Assembly: GCF_900095385.1 (NCBI RefSeq)
Contig: NZ_FMID01000065.1
Location: 1-37,743 of the forward strand
Direction: 5' to 3'
Source: Methanoculleus chikugoensis
GTDB taxonomy: Archaea > Halobacteriota > Methanomicrobia > Methanomicrobiales > Methanoculleaceae
Length of the DNA stretch: 37,743 nt
Shown here piece after piece: positions 7,791 to 16,027 of the stretch; position 1 is the first letter of the stretch; every line of letters starts with the position of its first letter. The notes under the pieces were generated by a model that saw nothing but the letters and a program-made list of their open reading frames with translations, did not search any database and had not been told where the DNA came from. A program made the translations under genes and the position numbers.

Positions 7791-8587
7791 TCAGGACCGG
7801 CGGGCGAGCGTCGACGGCCCCCAGACGGCCACCACCACGGCCGCGACCGCTACCGCGATCGCCCCGGTGACGACCGGGTCGTAGTGGGAACCGTAGTTCG
7901 GGAACGAGAACTGGCTAGCGTTCGTCATGCCGTGGAAGAGGGTCGCGGCAAAGACGCTTCCCTGGTGTTGTTGTAGAGCCAGACGATCAGGACCCGGAGC
8001 GCGACCGTCGAGAGGGCCTGCCCCGCCGCCCAGACCGGGCTGTTCTGCAGGATCCAGGGGATGAAGTGCCAGATCGCCCAGACCGTCCCGATGATGAGTG
8101 CGGCGGAAAGAGCGCTCCACCGCTCCTGCAGGGGGTCGGTGGCGTATCCCGTCCAGCCCACCTCCTCGAATGCGGCGGCGATGAAGAAGAGGAGGACGAA
8201 GACCGGGATCGTGAGATACGGGACGAAAGGGTCGGCGGGGAGCGGCCGGCCGGAAAGAAGCATGACGCCGTAGGAGAAGAGCATGATCGCGGGCATCAGG
8301 AAGAGGATCGGAAGGTACCAGACGGCTCCGACCTTCCGGTAGTCAGCGACCCGTCCGACCAGCCGCACGACACCGCCGCCCCCTTCCTCCCGAAAGACCA
8401 GGATCGCGGCCGCCAGGCCCGGGCAGACGATCATGAAGGCACTCACGGGAAGGTTCGCCGGCCCCGGGAGCGGTGTTCCGGCGAAGAGGAGGAACGGGAC
8501 GGAGAGGAGAACGGTGAGGAGGAAGAACGCCGGGGGCGACCGCCGGTTGCTCACGCATTCTCCGGTTTCCAGCACGTTCTCTGCCAT
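7791..8587 (-). pseudogene. CPBP-family (CAAX protease-like) membrane protein with a frameshift
   Basis: The start is the ATG at 8587-8585. The protein reads normally through its membrane segments, motif 1 (EEVGWTGYATDPLQ) and motif 2 (WAIWHFIPW) to LYNNTR. There the frame turns into a short nonsense tail that stops at 7925. The expected sequence GSVFAATLFHGMTN, which holds motif 3, continues in the next frame to a TGA at 7791. One missing G (a C in the plus-strand run at 7960-7962) explains this exactly. Intact CPBP proteins are intramembrane proteases or bacteriocin-immunity-like proteins. Motif 1 normally has Arg where this one has Thr (EExGWRGY). It is 19 bases downstream of the alpha/beta hydrolase. 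A sequencing error in the homopolymer is possible. Confidence 0.75.
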
Positions 8588-8606
8588 GTCCAATTTTCCT
8601 TTTGTT

Positions 8607-9581
8607 TTAGCGGGGCTGCGGCGGCGATGCCACGGTGCTCCGCAGGAACTCCATGATCCCCTGCCGGACCTCTTCGTGGTGCCCGAGAAGCATATGGCCG
8701 CCGCCGGGCACGGCCTGGAGGCGGGCGTTCGGGATCTTCTCCACAAGGGCGCGTGCATTCTCGTGGAGAGCCAGCGGATCGTCCACGGCGCTGACCACCA
8801 GCGCAGGCGTCCCGATCCTGCCGAACGGGTAGTCGCTCTCCGTGGCGTTGAGCAGTCCGGGGGTTGAGACGTAGATGTCGAAAGCACTTCCGTCGACCCG
8901 GGCGCTGACGGGGAGGAGGCTTGAGAGCAGCATCCTGACGTCGGCCTTATCTTTCGGGGTGAGCCGCTTTCCCGGGGGCACGCCGGCCCATGGTCCTCCG
9001 ATGATCGGCTGGAAAAAGGTGATCGTTGCCCAGTAGATGAAGTCGCTCTTGAAGAAGACGGTAAATATGGGTTTCGGCATGACCGGCCCCTTTCCCGGGG
9101 CGACGGGCTCGACGAGGACGAGCGCCGAGAGACGCTCCGGGTGGCGGACGGCGAACTGGATCGCCGATGCGGAGCCCGCCGAGTAGCCGACGACGGCTGC
9201 CTGCTCGATCGCGAGGGCGTCCAGCAGGGAGGCGTAGGCATCCGCCTGCATGGCGACGCTCGGGTCCGGCGGCATCGGCGAGCCGGGATAGCCGAACCTC
9301 GAGGGTGCGATGACCTGAAACCCCGGGCCGATGGTCCAATCGGCGAGCAGCAGGCCCTGGTCGAACCCGCCCGCGTTGCCGTGGACGACCAGCACCGGGT
9401 AGCCCTCTCCCGCCCGGGCGTACGCGATGCTCCCGTAATCCGTCCGGACCACCCGGCTCCCCGACCTCTCGATACGCTCCCGGCCGGCACGCATATCACG
9501 CCGGTAGCGCACCGCGACCGCCGCCCCAACGACGGCGATACCGAGCAGAATGAGGACGAACAGGACGTCGGCCATAGGCAT
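8607..9581 (-). CDS. Membrane-anchored alpha/beta hydrolase
   Basis: A 324-residue alpha/beta-fold hydrolase with an N-terminal membrane anchor (residues 5-24, VLFVLILLGIAVVGAAVAV), followed by basic residues. The oxyanion-hole motif is VVHGNAGG (66-72), the nucleophile elbow is GYSAGS with Ser134, the acid is probably Asp267 or Asp268 (SAVDDPL), and the base is His296 (GGGHMLLG). The catalytic triad is therefore complete. Substrates of such enzymes (esters, lactones, haloalkanes) cannot be read from sequence. It lies between the SRPBCC gene (37 bases upstream) and the CPBP gene (19 bases downstream) on the same strand, consistent with one operon. Two ATG codons (9581 and 9575) are possible starts. 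Confidence 0.88.
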   Translation of the reverse strand: MPMADVLFVLILLGIAVVGAAVAVRYRRDMRAGRERIERSGSRVVRTDYGSIAYARAGEGYPVLVVHGNAGGFDQGLLLADWTIGPGFQVIAPSRFGYPGSPMPPDPSVAMQADAYASLLDALAIEQAAVVGYSAGSASAIQFAVRHPERLSALVLVEPVAPGKGPVMPKPIFTVFFKSDFIYWATITFFQPIIGGPWAGVPPGKRLTPKDKADVRMLLSSLLPVSARVDGSAFDIYVSTPGLLNATESDYPFGRIGTPALVVSAVDDPLALHENARALVEKIPNARLQAVPGGGHMLLGHHEEVRQGIMEFLRSTVASPPQPR

Positions 9582-9618
9582 AACCGCTGCCGGCCACGCC
9601 GGGTCTTCAGGCGCCGGG

Positions 9619-10119
9619 TTATCCCCGCGAGAGTTCCTTCAGGAGTTCTGCAAGCTTGTCGAGGGACTCGTTCCACCCCGCCTCGGCCATATCCCGCATC
9701 TCGCCCGCCGGAATGCCGGCCTCCCGTATGGTCAGTTTTGTCCCGCCGTCGCCGTCCTCGAGCGTCACCGTCGCCACCAGTTCCAGCGGCCAGTCTCCGG
9801 TCATCCCGTAGTCCGAGGCCGGGACCACGTTGCCCTCCGCGTCCGCGAACGAATCGGTGGCGACGATCCGTTCCATCGGGGCGATCTCCCGGTAAACGCC
9901 CGTGCTCCAGAAGTCCCGGCCCTCGGGCGACCGCATGCCGTACAGGTACCTCGCTCCCACGCGGAGATCGATCTCGATGACCGGTGCGGTGAAGCCTTTC
10001 GGCCCCCACCAGCGCTTTACGCACCCGGGCTCCGTCCATGCCTTCCAGACGAGTTCGCGCGGAGCGTCAAAAACGCGTTCGACGAGGAGTTCCGACCTGA
10101 TCTGTTCTGCTTCTGCCAT
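9619..10119 (-). CDS. SRPBCC/AHSA1 domain protein
   Basis: A 166-residue protein, starting at the ATG at 10119, which has AGGTGA eight bases upstream; the frame continues upstream but that part does not look coding. The fold is START/Bet v1-like (AHSA1 subfamily). The hallmark [19 protein letters not shown] is at residues 12-30, then [19 protein letters not shown], and the C-terminal helix [17 protein letters not shown]. Members bind hydrophobic ligands or regulate partner proteins; no catalytic residues are predicted. It has a paralog 170 bases upstream at 10291-10782, which suggests duplication. It is the second gene of a minus-strand run ending with the hydrolase and the CPBP gene. Confidence 0.85.
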   Translation of the reverse strand: MAEAEQIRSELLVERVFDAPRELVWKAWTEPGCVKRWWGPKGFTAPVIEIDLRVGARYLYGMRSPEGRDFWSTGVYREIAPMERIVATDSFADAEGNVVPASDYGMTGDWPLELVATVTLEDGDGGTKLTIREAGIPAGEMRDMAEAGWNESLDKLAELLKELSRG

Positions 10120-10290
10120 AACGCATTCACCTCTGGCGTGCCCTATAACGGTCCGGCGGTTATTAACCCATCGGCAATACCCCTGACGGAGTTGCCGGAG
10201 GTCCCCTCCCCGGGCGGCCACCCGGTATCAGAGGCCCGCGGCAGGACCCTTGCATGAAAAAACGTCGGGTTGAAGCCGGCTGATCCGCAC

Positions 10291-10782
10291 TTAACGTGCC
10301 GGCGCCGCCTGTTTCAACGACTGCAGGAGTCCGGCAAGCCGTTCCAGGGGCTCGATCATCTCTTCCTGCGATCCCGCCTGGAGCATCCCGTCGCGGTCCT
10401 CGACCGACTGGAAGATCAGGTGGTCGGTCAGCCTCGTCCTCCCGCCGCCAAGGTCTTCGAGCGTCTCCGTCTCGAGCAGGACATGGCCCGGCATGGCATC
10501 GTACTCGAAGGTGTCGACGATCCGCCCGGGCGTAACCTCGTGGTATACGCCGTGGAACGCGTACTCGTTTCCCTCGGCATCGCGCTGGACGGCACGCCAC
10601 GTCCCGCCGGGCCTCGTGTCCATCTTCTCGACCGTGGTCGTGACGCCCTTTGGCCCCCACCACTGCGATACCAGCTCCGGGTCCGTGCATGCCCTGAACA
10701 CAAGGTCCTGCGGGGCATCGAACTCCCGCGAGATGACGATATCCTGTTTTCCCGGTTCAGCGATGAGATTTGTTTCTGCCAT
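10291..10782 (-). CDS. SRPBCC/AHSA1 domain protein (paralog)
   Basis: A 163-residue AHSA1-type SRPBCC protein. The start is the ATG at 10782, with GGAGG about 12 bases upstream; an earlier in-frame start at 10818 is less likely. Diagnostic segments are SREFDAPQDLVFRACTDPE, then SQWWGPKGVTTTVEKMDTRP, and the C-terminal helix MIEPLERLAGLLQSLKQA. It is similar over its length to the protein encoded at 9619-10119, for instance in the shared WWGPKG motif. A TATA-like AGTTTATCATAG lies about 55 bases upstream of the start, giving a short leader. It is probably the first gene of the minus-strand cluster. The function is unknown beyond ligand-binding fold. Confidence 0.85.
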   Translation of the reverse strand: MAETNLIAEPGKQDIVISREFDAPQDLVFRACTDPELVSQWWGPKGVTTTVEKMDTRPGGTWRAVQRDAEGNEYAFHGVYHEVTPGRIVDTFEYDAMPGHVLLETETLEDLGGGRTRLTDHLIFQSVEDRDGMLQAGSQEEMIEPLERLAGLLQSLKQAAPAR

Positions 10783-10968
10783 TGTATCGTTCTCCCTCCG
10801 ATGGTTCCCGGGCTTCATCCCTTCTCTATGATAAACTTTCCCGTCACGGATACGCCGGTGAAAACAATGACGAAGCCGGCAAAACCGGAATACCCTCCGG
10901 GACGCGGCACTTCCGCGGCATGCCCCGGGTGCGGGCGGAGGCTCCCATCCGGAGGCGTGCTCTCCCTC

Positions 10969-11928
10969 TTACCAGAACCAGGCCAGCAGGAAGATCGTTA
11001 CCAGCAAAAGGCCGTCCTGGAGGACGACGGAGAGGATCATGATCTCGGCACCCAGCCTCGGCCCGAAGATCGCGGCGTAGAACGACCCGAGCCATCGCAG
11101 ATAGGTGACGACGCTGGTGAGCAGGTTCGCCACGAGCAGCGTGATGACGATATCCCTGCCCGTCATATCCCCCGCCGCGAGCAGCCCGGACGCAAGGCTT
11201 GCCGCGGCGACGTACGACCCGAACTTCGCGGCGACGATGGCGAGCCCCTCGGGCGGTATGGGGAAGAGCCGGCTCGCGCCCTCCAGGTACACCGCGACGG
11301 CGTCGAAGACGCCCGCCTCGACCAGGAACGCCACGACGACGATCGTCGGGATCATGATCCCGAGGATGCGGCGGAGGGTCTTCGCGGTCGGTTTAAGAGA
11401 TGCCCGCAGAGCCTCGCGGACGGACGGGGTCGGCCCGGAAGACTTCTCCGGCGGCCCGGACGCGGGAACCCCGGGAAGGAACACCCTCCCGGCCGCCATG
11501 ACGATCCCGGTCTTGAGGAACCCGATCCCCATCAGGATGCCGAAGTAGATCAGGCCGAAGACCCCGAGCAGCGGCACGTAGACCGGGATGAGGTAGCGCC
11601 AGTGCATCACGACGGACGGAAAGGAGTTGATGAGCGCCGCGACGACGAGCTCGCCCCTCCCGATCATCCCCCTGCGGTGGTAGTCGACGAGCATCGCGTC
11701 GGCCGCCTGCGGCGAGACGAACGCCAGGAGAAAACTCGCCCCGCACTCGCGGGGGAGGTGGGAGAACGTCGTGACCGGGTAGGCGACGCTTGCTATCCTG
11801 TCGGTGATTTTGAGAGCAATCAGGACTTCGGCGATCAGGACGCCAGCGACGACGATCGGAACCGTCCGAACCAGGAGTTCGAACGAGAGGCCCAGTGCCG
11901 CTGAAACGATATCCGTCGTGCCGTCCAT
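10969..11928 (-). CDS. Nucleoside-recognition (Gate) domain membrane protein
   Basis: A 319-residue polytopic membrane protein with two Gate-type halves. The first spans roughly residues 20-150 (TVPIVVAGVLIAEVLIALKI, then SHLPRECGASFLLAFVSPQA and INSFPSVVMHWR). The second is 190-315 (ILGIMIPTIVVVAFLVEAGV, then IPPEGLAIVAAKFGSYVAAA). Gate domains occur in concentrative nucleoside transporters, FeoB and spore-maturation proteins; stand-alone archaeal versions have no settled substrate. The ATG at 11928 is chosen because it starts a clean N-terminus just before the first helix; the upstream extension looks non-coding. It is separated by 186 bases from the SRPBCC gene downstream. Confidence 0.8.
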   Translation of the reverse strand: MDGTTDIVSAALGLSFELLVRTVPIVVAGVLIAEVLIALKITDRIASVAYPVTTFSHLPRECGASFLLAFVSPQAADAMLVDYHRRGMIGRGELVVAALINSFPSVVMHWRYLIPVYVPLLGVFGLIYFGILMGIGFLKTGIVMAAGRVFLPGVPASGPPEKSSGPTPSVREALRASLKPTAKTLRRILGIMIPTIVVVAFLVEAGVFDAVAVYLEGASRLFPIPPEGLAIVAAKFGSYVAAASLASGLLAAGDMTGRDIVITLLVANLLTSVVTYLRWLGSFYAAIFGPRLGAEIMILSVVLQDGLLLVTIFLLAWFW

Positions 11929-12126
11929 GACCCGCCCCGCCTTACGGTGTTCGTCCCGCCCCGAAACAACATCCGGTACGCCGTCCGGAGATATCACCGT
12001 TCTGGATGGCCGCGGGTGGAGGATGCCGCTGCTATTCCGGCCGGTATCGGAATTGAGGCTCTCAGGTGCTAATAATCCGGCAGTGGTGCGATCTCCCTCC
12101 GCCTCTCCGGCAGCAGGATCGGATGA

Positions 12127-12134
12127 TTTAAATA
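12127..12134 (+). promoter_or_regulatory. TATA box for the symporter leader
   Basis: TTTAAATA is a strong TATA element. It predicts a transcription start near 12155, about 170 bases before the small accessory-protein gene, leaving a long leader with hairpins and a possible tiny reading frame. DNA between 11929 and 12126 holds nothing I recognise. Confidence 0.5.
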
Positions 12135-12164
12135 CAATGAATCTGGATGCTGTTTAGGTACTCG

Positions 12165-12260
12165 ATGCTTGGCAACCATGTAGAGTCCTGTTGCACGCCA
12201 GTGCAGAACTGTCCGAACGTGCGGTGCACGTTTGCGCAGAACGCATTCTTCTTTAGATAG
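12165..12260 (+). CDS. Possible 31-residue cysteine-rich leader peptide
   Basis: This is the first start codon after the predicted transcription start. A tiny frame runs from the ATG at 12165 to a TAG at 12258 and has an AGGT ribosome-like site six bases upstream. It encodes MLGNHVESCCTPVQNCPNVR followed by CTFAQNAFFFR, with Cys at 9, 10, 16 and 21. It overlaps two small hairpins, TGCAC/GTGCA (12192-12205) and AACGTGC/GCACGTT (12216-12232). It could be a regulatory leader peptide or a coincidence inside a structured leader RNA. Confidence 0.25.
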   Translation: MLGNHVESCCTPVQNCPNVRCTFAQNAFFFR

Positions 12261-12293
12261 GGAACCGGCCCTTCTGCTGAGTTCCCGTGTAAT

Positions 12294-12312
12294 GTAACGG
12301 TTTTCCCGTTAC
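12294..12312 (+). promoter_or_regulatory. Hairpin just upstream of the symporter accessory gene
   Basis: GTAACGG (12294-12300) and CCGTTAC (12306-12312) form a perfect 7-bp stem with a TTTTC loop. It ends four bases before the AGGTGG ribosome site of the gene at 12329. This position is suited to influence translation initiation or mark a processing point. Confidence 0.4.
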
Positions 12313-12328
12313 CGCCAGGTGGTTTGTT

Positions 12329-12457
12329 ATGTTCGGCATTCCTGATCCCGCGATCTGGGTTGGATATCTGCTTGCGCTCGGTTTCACGCTCGCATGCTTA
12401 GTGTACGGCCTGTTGAACTGGAACAACGGCGTGGAGGGAGAGCAGGATGGCAGTTGA
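12329..12457 (+). CDS. Symporter small accessory protein
   Basis: A 42-residue protein with one membrane helix: MFGIPDPAIWVGYLLALGF then TLACLVYGLLNWNNG and an acidic tail. The pattern P-x-x-W-x-x-Y-L-L with a C-x-x-Y-G-x-x-N-W-N ending is typical of the small accessory proteins encoded immediately before SSS-family sodium:solute symporters. The ATG has AGGTGG seven bases upstream. The stop overlaps the symporter start by 11 bases, so the two are translationally coupled. It presumably associates with the transporter in the membrane and affects its stability or activity; that role is known only for a few relatives. Confidence 0.85.
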   Translation: MFGIPDPAIWVGYLLALGFTLACLVYGLLNWNNGVEGEQDGS

Positions 12458-14030
12458 TACGGGGCTCTTCGTCGCAATGACGCTTGTATACCTCGTCCTC
12501 ATCATCGGCCTCGGCTATCTCGGCTACCGCCGGACGAAAGAGGACGACGATTACATGGTCGCCGGGCGGAAGATCCATCCCGTGGTGCTCGCCCTCTCCT
12601 ACGGCGCGACCTTCATCAGCACCTCCGCCATCATCGGGTTCGGCGGGGTTGCGGCGCAGCTTGGGATGGGGATGATCTGGCTGACCGTCCTCAACATCGG
12701 GCTCGGGATCTTCATCGCGTTCGTCTTCTTCGGGAAACGGACGCGCAGGATCGGGCATAAACTCCGCGCCGTGACCTTCCCCGACTTGATGGGGAAGTGC
12801 TACGGGTCGTCGTTCATGCAGTACGCCGCAGGGCTCGTCATCGTCGTCGGGATGCCGCTCTACACGGCGGCGATCCTGATCGGCGGCGCCCAGTTCATCA
12901 CGAGCACGCTGCAGATCCCCTACACCACCGCGCTCATCGCGTTCGCCGCGATCGTCGCTCTCTACGTGGTGCTCGGCGGGCTCATCGCCGTCATGTACAC
13001 CGATGCGCTGCAGGGAGGGATCATGCTCGTCGGGATGACCATCCTCCTCGTGCTCACCTACATCCAGCTCGGGGGCGTCATCGAGGCGCATACCGCCCTT
13101 GCCGGGATGTCGAACCTCGTCCCGGATGCGCTCGTTGCCGGGGGGATGACCGGGTGGGCGTCCATGCCGGCGCCCGGGTCGTCGATCTGGCTCACCATGG
13201 TGACGACGCTCGTTCTCGGGGTGGGCATCGGGGTGCTGGCGCAGCCCCAGCTGGTCGTCCGGTTCATGACCGTCAAAGACAGCCGGGCGCTGAACCGTGC
13301 GGTCCTCGTCGGCGGGCCGTTCATCCTGATGATGACCGGGGTCGCCTTCACGGTCGGGGCGCTCACGAACGTCTACTTCTACCAGACGGATGGCTTGATC
13401 GCTCTCGCGGCGGCGACCGACGGCAACGTCGACACGATCATCCCGAACTTCATCAACGCGTCGATGCCGGACCTCTTCATCGTCATCTTCATGCTGGCGC
13501 TCCTTGCAGCAGCGATGTCCACGCTCAGTTCCCTCTTCCACGTCATGGGAACGTCGCTCGGGTTCGACGTCGTGCGGCGCGCCGGAACGGGGAAGGCGAC
13601 GATGCGGCCGATCCGAATCGCGACTGTCGTCATGATCGTCATAAGCGTCATCCTCGCCTTCGTCATGCCCGGCAGCATCATTGCCCGGGCGACGGCGATG
13701 TTCATGGGTCTCTGTGCATCGGCGTTCCTGCCTGCCTATGCCCATGCCATGTACAGCAGCAGGCCGTCCCTCCGGGCGGCAAAGATGAGTCTCGTCACCG
13801 GAACGGTGGCCTGGTTCGCGTGGACGGCCTTCGTCCACGTCAAGGAGTCGGCGGCCCTCGGACTCTCCAACCTCCTCTTCGGGGTGCCGGCGGTTCTCTC
13901 CGCCCCGTGGCAGGACGTGGATCCGCTCGTCATCGCCCTCCCCCTCTCGACGGCCGCGCTGCTGGTCGGGTGCGTACTCGACCGCCACGAGGTGGCTGCA
14001 GATTCGGAGGAGTCGGCCGGGGCGGCCTGA
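12447..14030 (+). CDS. SSS-family sodium:solute symporter
   Basis: A 527-residue transporter with about 13 membrane helices. The N-terminus matches the family: GLGYLGYRRTKEDDDYMVAG then SYGATFISTSAIIGFGGVAA (the discontinuous helix 1 region that holds substrate and sodium). GGLIAVMYTDALQGGIMLVG is the SSS signature around helix 6, and LAAAMSTLSSLFHVMGTS is the helix that binds the second sodium in this fold. The family imports amino acids, sugars, carboxylates or pantothenate with sodium; the substrate is not evident. The ribosome site GGAGGGAG precedes the ATG at 12447, which lies inside the small accessory gene. A T6 run at 14042-14048 after the stop is a likely terminator. Confidence 0.92.
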   Translation: MAVDTGLFVAMTLVYLVLIIGLGYLGYRRTKEDDDYMVAGRKIHPVVLALSYGATFISTSAIIGFGGVAAQLGMGMIWLTVLNIGLGIFIAFVFFGKRTRRIGHKLRAVTFPDLMGKCYGSSFMQYAAGLVIVVGMPLYTAAILIGGAQFITSTLQIPYTTALIAFAAIVALYVVLGGLIAVMYTDALQGGIMLVGMTILLVLTYIQLGGVIEAHTALAGMSNLVPDALVAGGMTGWASMPAPGSSIWLTMVTTLVLGVGIGVLAQPQLVVRFMTVKDSRALNRAVLVGGPFILMMTGVAFTVGALTNVYFYQTDGLIALAAATDGNVDTIIPNFINASMPDLFIVIFMLALLAAAMSTLSSLFHVMGTSLGFDVVRRAGTGKATMRPIRIATVVMIVISVILAFVMPGSIIARATAMFMGLCASAFLPAYAHAMYSSRPSLRAAKMSLVTGTVAWFAWTAFVHVKESAALGLSNLLFGVPAVLSAPWQDVDPLVIALPLSTAALLVGCVLDRHEVAADSEESAGAA

Positions 14031-14109
14031 CGGCTCCATCCTGTTTTTTCCGCATCCGGATTCGCAAGCGTTATCCTCCGGCAGAACGGACGATCTGCTG
14101 AAAGGCGCC

Positions 14110-14982
14110 ATGACCATGCGTTACTACATCGTCGATGTCTTTGCGGAGAGGAGGTACTCCGGCAACCCGCTCGCCGTGGTGCTGGACGCCGGAGCGCTCT
14201 CCGATACGGCCATGCAGGCGATCGCCCGTGAAATGCACCTCTCTGAGACCGCGTTCGTCCGGTCGGGCGGGGGAGAAGACCTTGCCTATGACGTGCGCAT
14301 CTTCACGCCGGAGCATGAGGTTCCCTTCGCCGGGCACCCGACGCTCGGCACGGCCCATGTGATCCGGGAGGAAGTCCTGCAGGAGCCCGTCCCCGAAGTC
14401 CGGCTGAACCTCGCGGCAGGAGAGATCCCGGTCTCGTTTGCCCCCGACGGTATCGCCTGGATGCGGCAGAACCCGCCGGTCTTCACCCGGGAGTTCTCCC
14501 CGGATACGCTCGCGGGCGTCCTCTCTCTCCCGGAAACCGCGATCGATCCCCGCTTCCCGGTCGAGGAGGTCTCCACGGGGCTTCCGTTCATCATCGTCCC
14601 GGTGAAGAGCCTTGAATCCGTACGGCGGGCGGCGATCGACCGCGACGCCTACGAAGAACTGATCAGCACGACGGCGGCAAAAGCCGTCTTCATCTTCTGC
14701 CCGGAACCCTACCGGCCGGAGAACACGTTCAACGCACGTATGTTTGCCGACCACTTCGGCGTCCCGGAGGATCCGGCGACCGGCAGCGCGAACGGGTGCC
14801 TTGCCGGCTACCTCCTCCGGCACGGCTACTTTCCGGGCAACTCGCTTGATATCCGCGTGGAGCAGGGCTGCGAGATACACCGCCCGTCCCTGATCCGTTG
14901 CAGGGCGGAGCGGCACGGGGAATCTATTACGGTGCAGGTCGGCGGCAGGGTCATTCCGGTTGCCCGGGGGAATCTCCTGTAG
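14110..14982 (+). CDS. PhzF-family isomerase-like protein
   Basis: A 290-residue PhzF/diaminopimelate-epimerase-fold protein. It opens with RYYIVDVFAERRYSGNPLAV, the usual start of the family. Its catalytic Glu is in MHLSETAFV, and the substrate-binding segments are PEHEVPFAGHPTLGTAHV and GVPEDPATGSANGCLAGYLL. Length is normal (about 280-300). PhzF isomerises a dihydroanthranilate in phenazine synthesis; in organisms without that pathway, as here, the reaction is unknown and annotation as a phenazine enzyme would mislead. Its 3' end overlaps by 32 bases the 3' end of a second PhzF-family gene on the other strand. Confidence 0.9.
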   Translation: MTMRYYIVDVFAERRYSGNPLAVVLDAGALSDTAMQAIAREMHLSETAFVRSGGGEDLAYDVRIFTPEHEVPFAGHPTLGTAHVIREEVLQEPVPEVRLNLAAGEIPVSFAPDGIAWMRQNPPVFTREFSPDTLAGVLSLPETAIDPRFPVEEVSTGLPFIIVPVKSLESVRRAAIDRDAYEELISTTAAKAVFIFCPEPYRPENTFNARMFADHFGVPEDPATGSANGCLAGYLLRHGYFPGNSLDIRVEQGCEIHRPSLIRCRAERHGESITVQVGGRVIPVARGNLL

Positions 14983-15868
14983 AGAGGACGTATTCCCCGT
15001 CGATCCGCACCTGCCCCCGCCCGCCGAACATGAGCCCTCCGTCTTTGGGGCGGAGCAGGCGGACGATGTTCGGGTTCTCCCGATCCGGCCCCTGCTCGAT
15101 GACGAGCGTCCGGTTTGTCCAGAGGTTCTGCCGGATGAGGAAGTTTCCGAGGGCGGCGTTCCCTGAACCGGTCGCCGGGTCTTCCAGGTACCCGAACGTC
15201 GGGGCGAAGACCCGGCTGTGCAGGTCGTGCCCTGGAAACGCCGTCTCGCGGGTGTAGATGACGACCACGTCGACGGCATGGGCAAGCGCGAACGCACGGA
15301 GCGTCGCGTAGTCCGGAGAGCACCGGATGCAGGCGTCGAGCGAGGCGAGAGGGACGAGCAGGGTATCAAGGCCGGCGTTCACGACGCCGGGGGGTATCGC
15401 GGGATCGATCTCCCGGACGTCGAGTGCGAGCGCGGCGGCGGTCTCTCTGGTGTCGGGGCGTGCGTCGGAGAACTCCGGGTCGGGGGCCCGGATGTAGACC
15501 ATGCCGTCCTCGCCCGTCCGGTTCAGGACGGTGACGACACCTTTGTTCGTCCGGAGGAGGAGGCTCTCGCGGTTCCTGAACCGGTCGTCGCTACGCACTA
15601 CATCGTCCATGATGGCTATCGTCGCGTGGCCGCAGAACTCGACCTCCCGCTCGCAGGAGAAGTAGCGTATCGAGAGGTCGCACTCGCCCGGCGTGCCGTC
15701 GCACAGAAAGCCCGCTTCCGAGACGAAACCCTTCAGTTCGCGGGCGATCTGCTGCATATCGCGGTCGGCGATCTGCTCCCCCGGGGAGAGGCGGACGTAC
15801 CCCGCGGGGTTTCCTGACGACCCGGCGGCTGCAAAGGCGTCGATCTTCTTGAACCGGTAGCGTTTCAT
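14951..15868 (-). CDS. PhzF-family isomerase-like protein (second paralog)
   Basis: A 305-residue PhzF-fold protein, starting at the ATG at 15868 with GGGATGA nearby as ribosome site; the frame extends further upstream without coding character. Diagnostic parts are FKKIDAFAAAGSSGNPAGYV at the N-terminus, the catalytic-Glu loop KGFVSEAGFLC, VEFCGHATIAIMDDV, and YLEDPATGSGNAALGNFL. It is only distantly similar to the neighbouring PhzF gene, so this is unlikely to be a recent tandem copy. The two genes converge and overlap at their ends. Its reaction is unknown. The last residues (STGDSPGQPE) lie antisense to the end of the other gene. Confidence 0.9.
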   Translation of the reverse strand: MKRYRFKKIDAFAAAGSSGNPAGYVRLSPGEQIADRDMQQIARELKGFVSEAGFLCDGTPGECDLSIRYFSCEREVEFCGHATIAIMDDVVRSDDRFRNRESLLLRTNKGVVTVLNRTGEDGMVYIRAPDPEFSDARPDTRETAAALALDVREIDPAIPPGVVNAGLDTLLVPLASLDACIRCSPDYATLRAFALAHAVDVVVIYTRETAFPGHDLHSRVFAPTFGYLEDPATGSGNAALGNFLIRQNLWTNRTLVIEQGPDRENPNIVRLLRPKDGGLMFGGRGQVRIDGEYVLSTGDSPGQPE

Positions 15869-16027
15869 GAGTTCATCCCTTGATGTGCCGGCAGTTCCGG
15901 CTATCGAGCGATTGTACTCCTCCGAAAGGGAAAGAGTTTGCCGTCTGTTCAGGGCAGTATCAGGCAATAACATCCAGCAATTCCCGGGGCGGCGATCATC
16001 CGGGCAGGGTTCACAAAAGAAAGAGGG

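Noticed and set aside
10270-11904. Plus-strand open frame of about 540 codons across the SRPBCC and Gate-domain genes
   Set aside because: It crosses two minus-strand genes with clear families and its translation has no recognisable motif.
12384-14117. Very long minus-strand open frame (over 570 codons) opposite the symporter
   Set aside because: It is rich in Arg, His, Asp and Glu with no domain, and mirrors the codon bias of the symporter gene on the plus strand, a normal artefact in high-GC DNA.
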